Assembly: GCF_900635955.1 (NCBI RefSeq)
Contig: NZ_LR134201.1
Coordinates: forward strand, 1,736,001 to 1,800,000
Length of the DNA: 64,000 bases
Origin: Cedecea lapagei
GTDB taxonomy: Bacteria; Pseudomonadota; Gammaproteobacteria; Enterobacterales; Enterobacteriaceae
Reading direction: 5' to 3'
Shown here: one piece after another, positions 41,762 to 50,919 of the stretch
How the letters are laid out: each line of letters starts with the position of its first letter
Numbering within the stretch: the stretch's first letter is position 1
The notes under the pieces: model-generated
Database searches by the model: none
Told to the model about the DNA's origin: nothing
What the model saw: only the letters and a program-made list of their open reading frames with translations
Translations under genes and position numbers: made by a program

Positions 41762-42029
41762 GATATAAAATCCATTTTTGCTCTACTGCGGAGTGGAGAA
41801 AAGCTTTTACGTCATCATCAACGCCGCCAGCTTCCGGAAACCGCAAATTGAGGGTGGAGATAATGCTGGCTACGTTCTGCTTACCTGTCACCAGCTCGAG
41901 AATGACGGCAGCGCTTTCATTAAGTTTTGCCATCCCTTCGGGATAGAGAACAACGTGGCTATTTTGGGCCGGCTCCCACTGCAGGCGATAACCGCGGCGG
42001 AAGGTGGGGATTAGATTATCGATTGTCAT
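41748..42029 (-). CDS. pqqD: PqqA-binding chaperone PqqD
   Basis: PqqD binds the PqqA peptide (RRE-like winged helix) and hands it to PqqE. The protein is 93 aa ([34 protein letters not shown]). It overlaps pqqE and starts one base after pqqC ends. Confidence 0.95.
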   Translation of the reverse strand: MTIDNLIPTFRRGYRLQWEPAQNSHVVLYPEGMAKLNESAAVILELVTGKQNVASIISTLNLRFPEAGGVDDDVKAFLHSAVEQKWILYRDPE

Positions 42030-42030
42030 G

Positions 42031-42786
42031 CTATATCAGCCTCGTGTGGTGCCATTCCGCGCGTTCGGTAACCGTGTGGTAAGGTGGGCGTTGCAGGGTG
42101 TATGCCATGGTCATGGCATCAAGCATGGTCCAGAGAATGTCGAGCTTGAACTGAAGGATCTCCAGCATGCGATTCTGCTGTTCCGCAGTCGTGAAGGTTT
42201 CCCGCGCCAGCGCCAGGCCATGTTCCACGTCACGGTTTGCCTGGCTCAGGCGGCTGCGGAAATAAAAATAGCCCTCTTCTTTGATCCACGGATAATGCTG
42301 CGGCCAACTGTCGAGACGAGATTGGTGAATTTGCGGTGCAAAAAGTTCGGTCAACGAGCTACAGGCCGCTTCCTGCCAGCTTGCCCGGCGGGCAAAGTTT
42401 ACGTAGGCATCCACCGCGAAACGGACGCCCGGCAGAACATGCTCTTCGGATAATAGGGCTTCTCTTGTAAGGCCTACGGCCTCGCCCAATCGCAGCCATG
42501 CTTCGATACCGCCTTCAGCCCCTTGGCTACCGTCATGATCCAGAATGCGCTGAACCCACTTGCGGCGCGTCGCAGGATCCGGGCAATTGGCCATAATGGC
42601 CGCATCTTTTAGAGGAATGCTGGTCTGGTAATAAAAGCGGTTCGCCACCCAACCCTGAATCTGCTCCTGCGTTGCTTCCCCGTTATGCATTGCAATGTGG
42701 TAGGGGTGGTGAATATGGTAAAAAGCCCCTCTGGCACGCAGCGCCTGCTCAAAAGCGTCCGGCGTTAATGCTTCGGTAATCTTCAC
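42031..42786 (-). CDS. pqqC: PQQ synthase PqqC
   Basis: PqqC is a cofactor-free oxidase that carries out the last ring closure and oxidation of PQQ synthesis. The protein is 251 aa, the Klebsiella length, all-helical (heme-oxygenase-like fold), with [14 protein letters not shown] and [16 protein letters not shown]. It overlaps pqqB by 4 bp. Confidence 0.95.
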   Translation of the reverse strand: MKITEALTPDAFEQALRARGAFYHIHHPYHIAMHNGEATQEQIQGWVANRFYYQTSIPLKDAAIMANCPDPATRRKWVQRILDHDGSQGAEGGIEAWLRLGEAVGLTREALLSEEHVLPGVRFAVDAYVNFARRASWQEAACSSLTELFAPQIHQSRLDSWPQHYPWIKEEGYFYFRSRLSQANRDVEHGLALARETFTTAEQQNRMLEILQFKLDILWTMLDAMTMAYTLQRPPYHTVTERAEWHHTRLI

Positions 42787-43709
42787 AATAGTGACTCCTC
42801 GAGATGAATCAACATGCCGTCCCGGCTCACCTCAATGCCCCGCTGCGTCAGAAACTGACGCTGCGGCGACCGCTCGTTAAGGATGGGATTAGTGTTATTG
42901 ATATGGATAAGGATCTTGCGCTTTGCGGGAAGAGAGGCAAGCAGCGCGATAAGCCCCTTCTCTTCGGCTAACGCCAGGTGGCCCATGGCCTGGCCAGTAT
43001 TTTTCCCCACGCCAGCGGTGAGCAATTCGTCATCGTGCCAGACCGTGCCATCAATCAGCAGGCAGTCTGCTTTCTGCAACCACGGCATAATGACCTCATC
43101 CGGCTGCCCCAGCCCGGGAGCGTACAGGAGGCTCTGACCGTTAGCGGTATTTTCGATAAAAAGCGCGACGTTATGCCCGGGTAACGGACGATCGCGCCAG
43201 GGAGAGTAGGGCGGTGCGTTGCTGAGGATCGGAATGGCAGTGAACTGAAGGCTGCGGCACACATCCACCCTAAACGACTCCAGAGGGGTTAGCGCGCGGT
43301 GCTTAAGCCCGCCATTCCAGTGCTGCAGCATGGTAAAAATCGGGAAGCCGCTGGTGAGGTCAGCGTGTACTTCAGGGGTGCACCAGACTTGATGCGGACA
43401 GCCCTCACGCAGGCTCAATAAGCCAGTGGTGTGGTCTATCTGGCTGTCCGTCAGAATGATGCTGCCGATGGCGGTGCCGCGCAGCACCCCTTTTTTGACC
43501 AATTCTGGCGTGCGGGCAATTTGCTGCCCGATATCCGGCGAGGCGTTACACAACACCCACTCTTCGCCGTCATCGCTGATGATAATAGAGGATTGGGTGC
43601 GAGCCTCAGCCTGAAGGGTACCCCTGCGCAGGCCGCTGCAATTTTCGCAGTTACAATTCCATTGCGGAAAGCCGCCGCCCGCCGCCGAACCGAGAACTTT
43701 AATAAACAT
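42783..43709 (-). CDS. pqqB: PQQ biosynthesis protein PqqB
   Basis: PqqB has a metallo-beta-lactamase fold and acts as a hydroxylase on the diamino acid derived from PqqA. From the ATG at 43709 it is 308 aa ([19 protein letters not shown]); five extra upstream codons are not conserved. The structural zinc cysteines lie in [10 protein letters not shown] and metal-site residues in [13 protein letters not shown]. Confidence 0.94.
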   Translation of the reverse strand: MFIKVLGSAAGGGFPQWNCNCENCSGLRRGTLQAEARTQSSIIISDDGEEWVLCNASPDIGQQIARTPELVKKGVLRGTAIGSIILTDSQIDHTTGLLSLREGCPHQVWCTPEVHADLTSGFPIFTMLQHWNGGLKHRALTPLESFRVDVCRSLQFTAIPILSNAPPYSPWRDRPLPGHNVALFIENTANGQSLLYAPGLGQPDEVIMPWLQKADCLLIDGTVWHDDELLTAGVGKNTGQAMGHLALAEEKGLIALLASLPAKRKILIHINNTNPILNERSPQRQFLTQRGIEVSRDGMLIHLEESLL

Positions 43710-43757
43710 GAGAGAGACCGGCAATGAAAAGCCCGCACGAATGGCGGGCGAAAGGGT

Positions 43758-43835
43758 TTAGCGGTTCGAGATGTAAAGCGTGACTTCCAGCCCAAGACGC
43801 AGAACGGTAAATTCAGGTTTTTTCCACTGAGACAT
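43758..43835 (-). CDS. pqqA: PQQ precursor peptide PqqA
   Basis: This is the substrate peptide from which PQQ is made. The 25-aa product starts MSQWKKPEFTVLRLGLEV and ends YISNR. The conserved Glu and Tyr that are cross-linked (E17 and Y21, pattern ExxxY) are present. A GGAGA lies just upstream of the ATG at 43835. pqqB begins 48 bp downstream. Confidence 0.95.
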   Translation of the reverse strand: MSQWKKPEFTVLRLGLEVTLYISNR

Positions 43836-43986
43836 AACTTCTCCTTAATCAATCTGAAATGAGCAGCCTGTTTTGCAAAGGGTAGCTGACAATTGCCCCA
43901 GGAGATGATCCCCTGGTCGCGATTGGCACTACAGTGTTGCCAGAATGTAAATTCTTGAGCAACCCGGCAAAAGTAAGCATATTTAT

Positions 43987-45012
43987 CTATGCTCCCCAAC
44001 TCTGCCGTAACACGCGCTGCCAATTACCCCAGGCAAGTTTTTGAATCGAGTTTTCAGCATAGCCCAAAGTTCGCAATAGCGCATAAAGCCGGGGTAATCC
44101 GGTAACATCTTCCAGCTCGTCGGGCACGCAGACGCCGTCAAAATCGGATCCCAGACCGACATGCTCAACGCCCATTTGAGAGATTAAGTATTCGATATGG
44201 TTAACAATCTGTATCAAAGCTGTGTCGCTGTCGCGTTTTCCATCGCTACGTAAAAAGGCGTTACCGAAATTCACACCCACTATCCCGCCGCTGTCCCGGA
44301 TGGCGTGTAGCTGGTCATCTGTCATGTTTCGCGGTTGGGCGCAAAGGGCATGGGCATTGGAATGGGTGGCGACAAGCGGGGCAGTGGAGAGGCGCGCGGT
44401 ATCCCAGAATGCCTTCTCGTTCATGTGTGAAACATCAACGACCATCCGGAGGTGATTGGCTTTGGCAATAAGATTTTTTCCTGCCTCGGTGAGCCCCGGG
44501 CCGCTATCAGGCGAGCCGGGAAACGCCCCGGTCACGCCTTCGCCAAAAAGATTGGGCAGGTTCCAGAAGGGCCCGATACTTCGCACACCTGCCTCCCAAA
44601 AGGCTTGCAAAACGTCACCGTTCGCATCGAAACCGTCAGCACCTTCTATGTGCGCAACCATTGCCAGCGCACCCTCGGCACGACAGGCGGCTATATCTTC
44701 TGTGGTCAGACATAACCGTGCGTGTCCGTCGGCATTAGCGACCAGCGCTTTGAGGATATCGAGCTGCTGCCAAAGGATCTCGAGCGGTTGCCATTTTGCG
44801 TGCGCATACTGCGGCGCCACTTCCTTTATGTAGCGTTGTGGCGGGACAAAAAGTGCGAAGAGTCCGCCGGCGAAATTGCCTTGCTGCATTCGTGGGAAAT
44901 CAAGATGACCTTTTCTGACACCGCTAAAAAAAGCCCGAACCGGATCGTCACGGTGGCGCAACCATAAATTAAGCAGCAGGTCATTATGACCGTCGAAAGT
45001 ATAGGGAAACAT
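43987..45012 (-). CDS. M19 (renal-type) dipeptidase next to the pqq operon
   Basis: A zinc dipeptidase of the M19 membrane/renal dipeptidase family. From the ATG at 45012 it is 341 aa; a TTG at 45024 in frame is possible. Metal-binding motifs are FDGHNDLLLN, the Glu of AHIEGADG, DVSHMNEKAFWD, ATHSNAH and GLGSDFDGV. No signal peptide, so probably cytoplasmic. It lies 151 bp upstream of pqqA on the same strand, so a role in trimming PqqA-derived fragments is possible but unproven. Confidence 0.85.
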   Translation of the reverse strand: MFPYTFDGHNDLLLNLWLRHRDDPVRAFFSGVRKGHLDFPRMQQGNFAGGLFALFVPPQRYIKEVAPQYAHAKWQPLEILWQQLDILKALVANADGHARLCLTTEDIAACRAEGALAMVAHIEGADGFDANGDVLQAFWEAGVRSIGPFWNLPNLFGEGVTGAFPGSPDSGPGLTEAGKNLIAKANHLRMVVDVSHMNEKAFWDTARLSTAPLVATHSNAHALCAQPRNMTDDQLHAIRDSGGIVGVNFGNAFLRSDGKRDSDTALIQIVNHIEYLISQMGVEHVGLGSDFDGVCVPDELEDVTGLPRLYALLRTLGYAENSIQKLAWGNWQRVLRQSWGA

Positions 45013-45127
45013 AGCCTTAGCCAAATGAAAGCACGTGCAGCTATGTTAGGTCTGAAGACGTGATTTGGCCAAACCGTTGCGCACCTTACGGTAAACGGTT
45101 CGGCCTTTGTCGGGCAGTTATTCGGGA

Positions 45128-45913
45128 CTATGCAGGCTGTTTCTTCACCATGCTTAGAACAAACAATCCTGCGGCGACCAGCACAACGGACGGGCCAGCG
45201 GGTGTATCGTATAGCGCCGAGAAGGCAAGCCCACCGGTCACCGCCAGGATGCCAGCCAGCACCGCAAAGCCCGCCATTTGCTCCGGGGTACGCGCGAATC
45301 GGCGCGCCGTTGCGGCAGGGATAATCAGCAGCGAAGTAATGATCAGCGCGCCAACAAACTTCATTGCCACGCCGATAGTTAACGCCGTCACCAGCATCAG
45401 CAGCATTTTGACGCGCTGCAGGTTTACGCCATCGACGTGGGCCAGGTCCGGGCTGATGGTCATCGCCAGCAGGCTACGCCACTGCCACGCCAGCACGCCA
45501 AGCACCACCACAACGCCAGCGGTAATGGAAATAATATCCGGCAGCGTTACCGACAACAAATCGCCAAACAGGTAGGCCATCAGGTCAACGCGCACGTTCG
45601 ACATCAGGCTGACCACCACAAGGCCGAGCGACAGGGCGCTGTGCGCCATAATGCCGAGCAGGGTATCGATGGCGAGGTGAGGGCGCTTTTCCAGCCACAC
45701 CAGGCCTATCGCAAGCAGCAGCGTTACCGCGATAACAGCATAAAATGGGTTAACGTTTAGCAGCAGACCGAACGCTACGCCAAGTAACGAAGCGTGGGCC
45801 AGCGTATCGCCGAAGTAGGACATGCGGCGCCAGACCACAAACGACCCGAGTGGTCCCGCCGCACAGGCGAGCAAAATCCCGGCCAGCCAGCCGGGTAACA
45901 ACAATTCAAGCAT
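45128..45913 (-). CDS. znuB: Zinc ABC transporter permease ZnuB
   Basis: ZnuB is the membrane channel of the high-affinity zinc importer. The protein is 261 aa with about seven to eight helices ([38 protein letters not shown]). Its start overlaps the znuC stop by one base. Confidence 0.95.
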   Translation of the reverse strand: MLELLLPGWLAGILLACAAGPLGSFVVWRRMSYFGDTLAHASLLGVAFGLLLNVNPFYAVIAVTLLLAIGLVWLEKRPHLAIDTLLGIMAHSALSLGLVVVSLMSNVRVDLMAYLFGDLLSVTLPDIISITAGVVVVLGVLAWQWRSLLAMTISPDLAHVDGVNLQRVKMLLMLVTALTIGVAMKFVGALIITSLLIIPAATARRFARTPEQMAGFAVLAGILAVTGGLAFSALYDTPAGPSVVLVAAGLFVLSMVKKQPA

Positions 45914-46665
45914 TACTGTCCATTCCCTCTGCGCAGAACGATGCGACCCTGCAGATCGTGACGATGATTATGGTGGTGGCGATAGATGCCCAGCTGTTCG
46001 GCGCCGATAGGGCCAAACATTGAGATAAATTCAGGGTGGGTAGAGACAACTTCAGGCGTGCCGGAGCAGCAGATATGGTGGTTAAGGCATAGCACTTCAT
46101 CGGTTTTCGCCATGACCAGGTGAAGATCATGAGAGACCATCAGCACCGCGCAGTTTAGCTCGCGGCGAAGCTGGTCGATCAAATTGTAAAGCGCCAGCTG
46201 GCCATTAACGTCCACGCCCTGGGTGGGTTCGTCCAGCACCAGAAGGTGAGGTTCGTTAAGTAGCGCACGAGCCAGCAGGACACGCTGGTTTTCACCGCCG
46301 GAGAGTTTTTGCATCGGGGCATGAATCAGGTGTGCCGCCTGCACGCGTTTCAGCGCCGGGAGAATGTCTGCTTTTTTCACGCCGGGACGCAGGCGCAGAA
46401 AACGGCTCACCGTCAGGGGCAGCGTGGCATCCAGGTGCAATTTTTGGGGCACATAGCCGATGCGCAGATGCTGGTCGCGCTTGATAACGCCTTTGTCCGG
46501 CGTGACCAGCCCGAGTACAACCCGTACCAGCGTCGATTTCCCTGCGCCGTTAGGCCCGAGCAGCGTAAGAATACGGCCAGGCTGTAGCGCAAGGGAGATA
46601 TCGGACAGCACGCGACGCTGGCCAAAAGAGACCGAGATATTTTCCAGTTCTACCAAATTTGTCAT
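45913..46665 (-). CDS. znuC: Zinc ABC transporter ATPase ZnuC
   Basis: ZnuC powers ZnuABC. The protein is 250 aa with Walker [10 protein letters not shown], signature [15 protein letters not shown], Walker [13 protein letters not shown] and a His-rich C-terminal tail ([10 protein letters not shown]). It is divergent from znuA across a Zur box. Confidence 0.96.
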   Translation of the reverse strand: MTNLVELENISVSFGQRRVLSDISLALQPGRILTLLGPNGAGKSTLVRVVLGLVTPDKGVIKRDQHLRIGYVPQKLHLDATLPLTVSRFLRLRPGVKKADILPALKRVQAAHLIHAPMQKLSGGENQRVLLARALLNEPHLLVLDEPTQGVDVNGQLALYNLIDQLRRELNCAVLMVSHDLHLVMAKTDEVLCLNHHICCSGTPEVVSTHPEFISMFGPIGAEQLGIYRHHHNHRHDLQGRIVLRRGNGQ

Positions 46666-46696
46666 GACAATTTCAGGGGTTGCATAAGTTAACGAA

Positions 46697-46711
46697 TGTT
46701 ATAATATCACA
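46697..46711. promoter_or_regulatory. Zur box in the znuA-znuC divergent promoter
   Basis: TGTTATAATATCACA matches the enterobacterial Zur core TGTTATAWTATAACA at 14 of 15 positions and is the same as the site I recall for E. coli znuA. It sits 31 bp from the znuC start and 33 bp from znuA, so zinc-bound Zur would shut off both. Confidence 0.9.
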
Positions 46712-46744
46712 ATTACTCTGGTTATCACGATGATAAGTTGCATT

Positions 46745-47689
46745 ATGTTACATAAAAAGACACTTCTTTTCGCTGCATTTTCTGCTGCCCTTTGGGGCTC
46801 TGCCGCCACCGGCGCCAGCGCCGCCGTCGTTGCCTCCATTAAACCCCTCGGCTTTATCGCCTCGGCCATCGCTGATGGGGTGACGAGCACGGAAGTATTG
46901 CTGCCTGATGGCGCCTCTGAGCACGACTACGCTCTGCGTCCGTCTGATGTAAAACGCTTACAGGGCGCGGACTTAGTGGTTTGGGTCGGGCCTGAGATGG
47001 AAGCCTTTATGCAGAAGTCGGTGCGCCAGCTTCCTGAGCAAAAGCAGCTTGAACTGGCCGCGCTGGCCGGCGTCAAACCTTTGCTGATGAAAGGCAGCGA
47101 CGACGACGACCACGACCACGGTGATGAGCATGCTCACGGGACAAAGAGTGATGAAGATCACCATCACGGCGAATACAACTTGCACATTTGGCTCTCCCCA
47201 GAAGTGGCGCGGCTGTCAGCGGTTGCAATCCACGATAAATTAGTGGAACTTATGCCCGAAAATCGAGCCAAACTTGACGCCAACCTGAAAGATTTCGAGT
47301 CAGGCTTAGCCGACGCGGACAAACAGGTAGGTTCCGTGCTGGCACCGCTGAAAGGAAAGGGGTATTTCGTTTTTCATGACGCCTATGGCTACTTTGAAAA
47401 ACACTACGGTTTAACGCCGCTCGGCCACTTTACCGTTAACCCTGAAATACAGCCTGGTGCGCAGCGTTTACATGAAATCAGAACACAGTTGGTTGAGCAA
47501 AAAGCGGTTTGCGTTTTTGCTGAACCACAATTCAGGCCAGCGGTAATCAACGCCGTTGCCAGAGGCACTAATGTTCGCTCCGGCACTTTAGATCCTCTCG
47601 GCATTGAAGTCGCACTCGGGAAAAACAGCTATATGCAGTTTATGACCGGCCTTGCGAACCAGTATGCGAGCTGCCTGAAAGGAGATTAA
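46745..47689 (+). CDS. znuA: Zinc ABC transporter binding protein ZnuA
   Basis: ZnuA is the periplasmic zinc-binding component. From the ATG at 46745 it is 314 aa ([18 protein letters not shown]); five upstream codons are not conserved. A signal peptide ends near GASA. The His/Asp-rich loop is plain ([20 protein letters not shown]), with metal ligands in [19 protein letters not shown] and [13 protein letters not shown]. Confidence 0.96.
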   Translation: MLHKKTLLFAAFSAALWGSAATGASAAVVASIKPLGFIASAIADGVTSTEVLLPDGASEHDYALRPSDVKRLQGADLVVWVGPEMEAFMQKSVRQLPEQKQLELAALAGVKPLLMKGSDDDDHDHGDEHAHGTKSDEDHHHGEYNLHIWLSPEVARLSAVAIHDKLVELMPENRAKLDANLKDFESGLADADKQVGSVLAPLKGKGYFVFHDAYGYFEKHYGLTPLGHFTVNPEIQPGAQRLHEIRTQLVEQKAVCVFAEPQFRPAVINAVARGTNVRSGTLDPLGIEVALGKNSYMQFMTGLANQYASCLKGD

Positions 47690-47704
47690 CGAGGAAGTGA
47701 ATAC

Positions 47705-49027
47705 GTGCAACAGATAGCCCGCTCTGTCGCCATGGCATTTGACAATCTTTCACGACCCCATCGCGTTATGCTGGGGTCGCTTACGGTTCTCACTCTCGCG
47801 GTCGCGGTATGGCGACCGTCCATTTACCATCCCCAGTCCAGCCCGATGTCTAAGACCATCGAACTGGAAAAAAACCAGATTCATTCGCTGCTGCCCGAGG
47901 CCAGTGAACCTCTTGACCAGTCCCCGGACGCCGAAGATGACACCCTTCCTCAGGATGAGCTGGATGAAAAAACGGCCGGCGAAGCGGGCGTTCATGAATA
48001 TGTAGTCTCTACCGGCGACACGCTGAGCAGCATTCTGAATCAGTACGGTATCGATATGGGCGATATCAGCCAGCTCGCCTCGGTGGACAAAGACCTGCGT
48101 AATCTTAAAATCGGTCAGCAGCTCTCCTGGACGCTGACCGCCGATGGCGATCTGCAAAGATTGACGTGGGAAATGTCGCGGCGTGAAACGCGAACCTATG
48201 ACCGCACCGACAACGCCTTCAAAATGAGCAGCGAAACCCAGCAGGGCGATTGGGTTAACAGCGTGCTGAAGGGCACCGTAGGCGCCAGCTTTGTTTCCAG
48301 CGCGCGTGATGCTGGCTTAACCAGCGCTGAAATAAGCTCAGTTATCAAGGCAATGCAGTGGCAGATGGACTTCCGTAAGCTGAAAAAAGGCGATGAGTTC
48401 TCGGTACTGATGTCCCGTGAAATGCTCGACGGCAAACGCGAGCAAAGCCAGCTGGTGGGCGTGCGTTTGCGCAGCGACGGCAAAGATTATTACGCCATTC
48501 GTGCGGAAGACGGTAAATTCTACGATCGCAACGGCTCAGGCCTGGCAAAAGGCTTTATGCGTTTCCCAACCGTGAAGCAGTTCCGCGTTTCCTCGAACTT
48601 CAACCCGCGCCGCCTCAATCCCGTGACGGGCCGCGTCGCGCCGCATAAAGGCGTTGATTTTGCGATGCCGCAGGGAACGCCGGTGCTGGCCGTCGGTGAC
48701 GGTGAAGTGGTGATGGCGAAGCGCAGCGGCGCTGCGGGATTCTTCGTTGCTATCCGTCACGGCCGCACCTATACCACCCGCTATATGCACCTTAAAAAGC
48801 TGCTGGTGAAACCGGGTCAAAAAGTGAAGCGCGGCGATCGCATTGCCCTTTCCGGCAACACCGGGCGTTCTACTGGCCCACATCTGCACTACGAAGTATG
48901 GATTAACCAGCAGGCGGTTAACCCGCTGACGGCGAAACTGCCGCGTTCTGAAGGCCTGACCGGGTCAGACCGAAGCGACTATCTGGCGCAGGTGAAAGAG
49001 GTGCTTCCGCAGCTGCGCATTGACTGA
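47705..49027 (+). CDS. mepM: Murein DD-endopeptidase MepM
   Basis: MepM cuts D-Ala-mDAP cross-links to allow insertion of new glycan strands. The protein is 440 aa (E. coli 440) from a GTG start 15 bp after znuA. An N-terminal membrane anchor is followed by a LysM-like segment (EYVVSTGDTLSSILNQYGID) and the M23 peptidase domain with HKGVDFAMP and GPHLHYEVW, which carry the zinc ligands. It is placed next to znuA, its likely zinc-linked partner in regulation. Confidence 0.96.
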   Translation: MQQIARSVAMAFDNLSRPHRVMLGSLTVLTLAVAVWRPSIYHPQSSPMSKTIELEKNQIHSLLPEASEPLDQSPDAEDDTLPQDELDEKTAGEAGVHEYVVSTGDTLSSILNQYGIDMGDISQLASVDKDLRNLKIGQQLSWTLTADGDLQRLTWEMSRRETRTYDRTDNAFKMSSETQQGDWVNSVLKGTVGASFVSSARDAGLTSAEISSVIKAMQWQMDFRKLKKGDEFSVLMSREMLDGKREQSQLVGVRLRSDGKDYYAIRAEDGKFYDRNGSGLAKGFMRFPTVKQFRVSSNFNPRRLNPVTGRVAPHKGVDFAMPQGTPVLAVGDGEVVMAKRSGAAGFFVAIRHGRTYTTRYMHLKKLLVKPGQKVKRGDRIALSGNTGRSTGPHLHYEVWINQQAVNPLTAKLPRSEGLTGSDRSDYLAQVKEVLPQLRID

Positions 49028-49042
49028 TTTAGCCGCATGATG

Positions 49043-49070
49043 AAAAGCCGGTACCCGTGACCGGCTTTTT
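49043..49070 (+). terminator. Terminator after mepM
   Basis: AAGCCGGT / ACCGGCTT stem with a 7-nt loop and a T-rich tail. Confidence 0.85.
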
Positions 49071-49150
49071 CTTTTGTCTGTCGCTCGTCGCCCCGCTAAA
49101 ATAACGATAAATTCGTCTCGCCAGGCCGCTGGCGACCTATTGAGAGCCGC

Positions 49151-50131
49151 ATGGAAAAAGCAAAAAAAAACCACAGTGAGTTTATCCCTGAATTTCAAAA
49201 AGCCTTTCTGCACCCGCGTTACTGGGGCGCATGGCTTGGCGTAGGCGCGTTTATCGGACTGGCGCTTCTGCCTCCGGGACTCCGGGATCCTTTGCTGGGG
49301 AAAGTGGGGCGCTTAGCGGGGCGTCTTGGGAAAAGCGCCAGACGTCGCGCGCAAATTAACCTGCTTTACTGCTTCCCGGAGCTGCCGGAAGACCAGCGTG
49401 AGGCCATCATTGACCGCATGTTTGCTACCGCACCGCAGGCGATGGTGCTGATGGCTGAGCTGGGCCTGCGCGATCCGAAGAAAGTGATGAAGCGCGTCGA
49501 CTGGCACGGCAAAGAGATCGTTGATGAGATCCGGGCGCAAGGGGAGAACGTGATTTTCCTTGTACCGCACGGCTGGGCGGTAGATATTCCGGCAATGCTG
49601 ATGGCTTCCGAAGGCCAGAAAATGGCCGCAATGTTCCATAACCAGGGCAACCAGCTGTTTGACTATGTCTGGAACACCGTGCGTCGCCGTTTCGGTGGCC
49701 GTATGCATGCCCGCAACGACGGTATCAAACCGTTTATCAGCTCCGTGCGTCAGGGCTACTGGGGCTACTATCTTCCGGATCAGGATCACGGCCCGGAACA
49801 CAGCGAGTTTGTCGATTTCTTTGCCACCTATAAGGCCACGCTGCCGGCGATTGGCCGTCTGATGAAGGTATGCCGAGCGCGCGTGATCCCGCTGTTCCCG
49901 GTTTATAACAGCGAAACCCACCGGCTGGATATTTTTATCCGCCCGCCGATGGATGACCTGATGGAGGCCGATGATCACACCATCGCCCGCCGCATGAACG
50001 AAGAGGTGGAGCTGCTTGTTGGCCCGCACCCTGAGCAGTACACCTGGATCCTTAAGCTCTTAAAGACCCGCAAAGAGGGCGAGACAGAGCCTTACTGCCG
50101 GGACGAATTGTTCCCGAAGAAGAAAAAATAG
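49151..50131 (+). CDS. lpxM: Lipid A myristoyltransferase LpxM
   Basis: LpxM (MsbB) adds the last acyl chain to Kdo2-lipid A. The protein is 326 aa with one N-terminal membrane segment and the acyltransferase HX4D motif in [13 protein letters not shown]. Strong identity to E. coli LpxM ([21 protein letters not shown]). In E. coli pykA comes next; here a 7.7-kb block intervenes. Confidence 0.95.
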   Translation: MEKAKKNHSEFIPEFQKAFLHPRYWGAWLGVGAFIGLALLPPGLRDPLLGKVGRLAGRLGKSARRRAQINLLYCFPELPEDQREAIIDRMFATAPQAMVLMAELGLRDPKKVMKRVDWHGKEIVDEIRAQGENVIFLVPHGWAVDIPAMLMASEGQKMAAMFHNQGNQLFDYVWNTVRRRFGGRMHARNDGIKPFISSVRQGYWGYYLPDQDHGPEHSEFVDFFATYKATLPAIGRLMKVCRARVIPLFPVYNSETHRLDIFIRPPMDDLMEADDHTIARRMNEEVELLVGPHPEQYTWILKLLKTRKEGETEPYCRDELFPKKKK

Positions 50132-50147
50132 CTTTCTCCGCCCTGCT

Positions 50148-50184
50148 AAAAACCGCGCCGCAGCATACCCGGCGCGGTTTTTTT
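50148..50184. terminator. Bidirectional terminator between lpxM and msrA
   Basis: AACCGCGCCG / CGGCGCGGTT stem with a 9-nt loop, A-run before and T-run after, between two convergent genes. Confidence 0.85.
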
Positions 50185-50185
50185 A

Positions 50186-50905
50186 TCAGGACTTCACCAG
50201 CACCGGATCTACGCGCCATAGCGCAGGGAAAAGCTGCTTAAGCTGCTCAACTTTGGGTATATCGTTGATAACGATGTAGGGATAGTTTGGGTTGTCGTTA
50301 AGGAAGTTCTGGTGGTATTTCTCTGCCGGATAGAAACTGGCATGCTCTTCCACCGTCGTCACCAGCGGCGCACTAAACTTATGGCTGGCATTAAGCTGCT
50401 CGATATAAGCTTTTGCCACTTTTTCCTGGCTATCGCTGAGTGGAAAAACGGTCGAGCGATATTGCGTGCCATAATCCGGCCCCTGGCGATTTAGCTCGGT
50501 AGGGTTGTGTGCGACGGAAAAGAAAATCTGCAGTAGCTGGCCGTAGGTGACTTTCGTCGGATCAAAGATAACCTGCACGGACTCGGCATGTCCGGTCATC
50601 CCCATGCTTACCGTCTCATAATTTGCCGTGCGTGCTTTGCCGCCCGCGTAGCCGGAGATTGCGCTGGTCACGCCTTTTACATGCTGAAAAACGCCCTGAA
50701 CGCCCCAGAAGCAGCCGCCGGCAAAGACGGCGGTTTCCAGCTTAACGCCTGAGGGCAACTCGTCCTGAAGCGGGGCCGGAATAGCAACCGCAGGTTCGGC
50801 CTCTGACCACGCAGTGTTCTGGAAGACCAGCGCGGCGATCACCAGTGCGGGCGCGCAGCACAACGCTGTGCGGCGTTTTGCGGCGGCAGCAATAGTCGTT
50901 TTCAT
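50186..50905 (-). CDS. msrA: Periplasmic peptide methionine sulfoxide reductase MsrA
   Basis: It reduces methionine-S-sulfoxide in proteins. The protein is 239 aa: an N-terminal export signal (about residues 10-35) then the MsrA domain with the catalytic Cys65 in GGCFWGVQG, and GHAESVQVIFDPTKV and YHQNFL motifs. The ordinary E. coli MsrA is cytoplasmic, so the signal peptide marks a periplasmic form. It lies 14 bp after the DipZ-like gene and probably gets electrons from it. Confidence 0.88.
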   Translation of the reverse strand: MKTTIAAAAKRRTALCCAPALVIAALVFQNTAWSEAEPAVAIPAPLQDELPSGVKLETAVFAGGCFWGVQGVFQHVKGVTSAISGYAGGKARTANYETVSMGMTGHAESVQVIFDPTKVTYGQLLQIFFSVAHNPTELNRQGPDYGTQYRSTVFPLSDSQEKVAKAYIEQLNASHKFSAPLVTTVEEHASFYPAEKYHQNFLNDNPNYPYIVINDIPKVEQLKQLFPALWRVDPVLVKS

Positions 50906-50919
50906 CTTAAACCTCCTGG

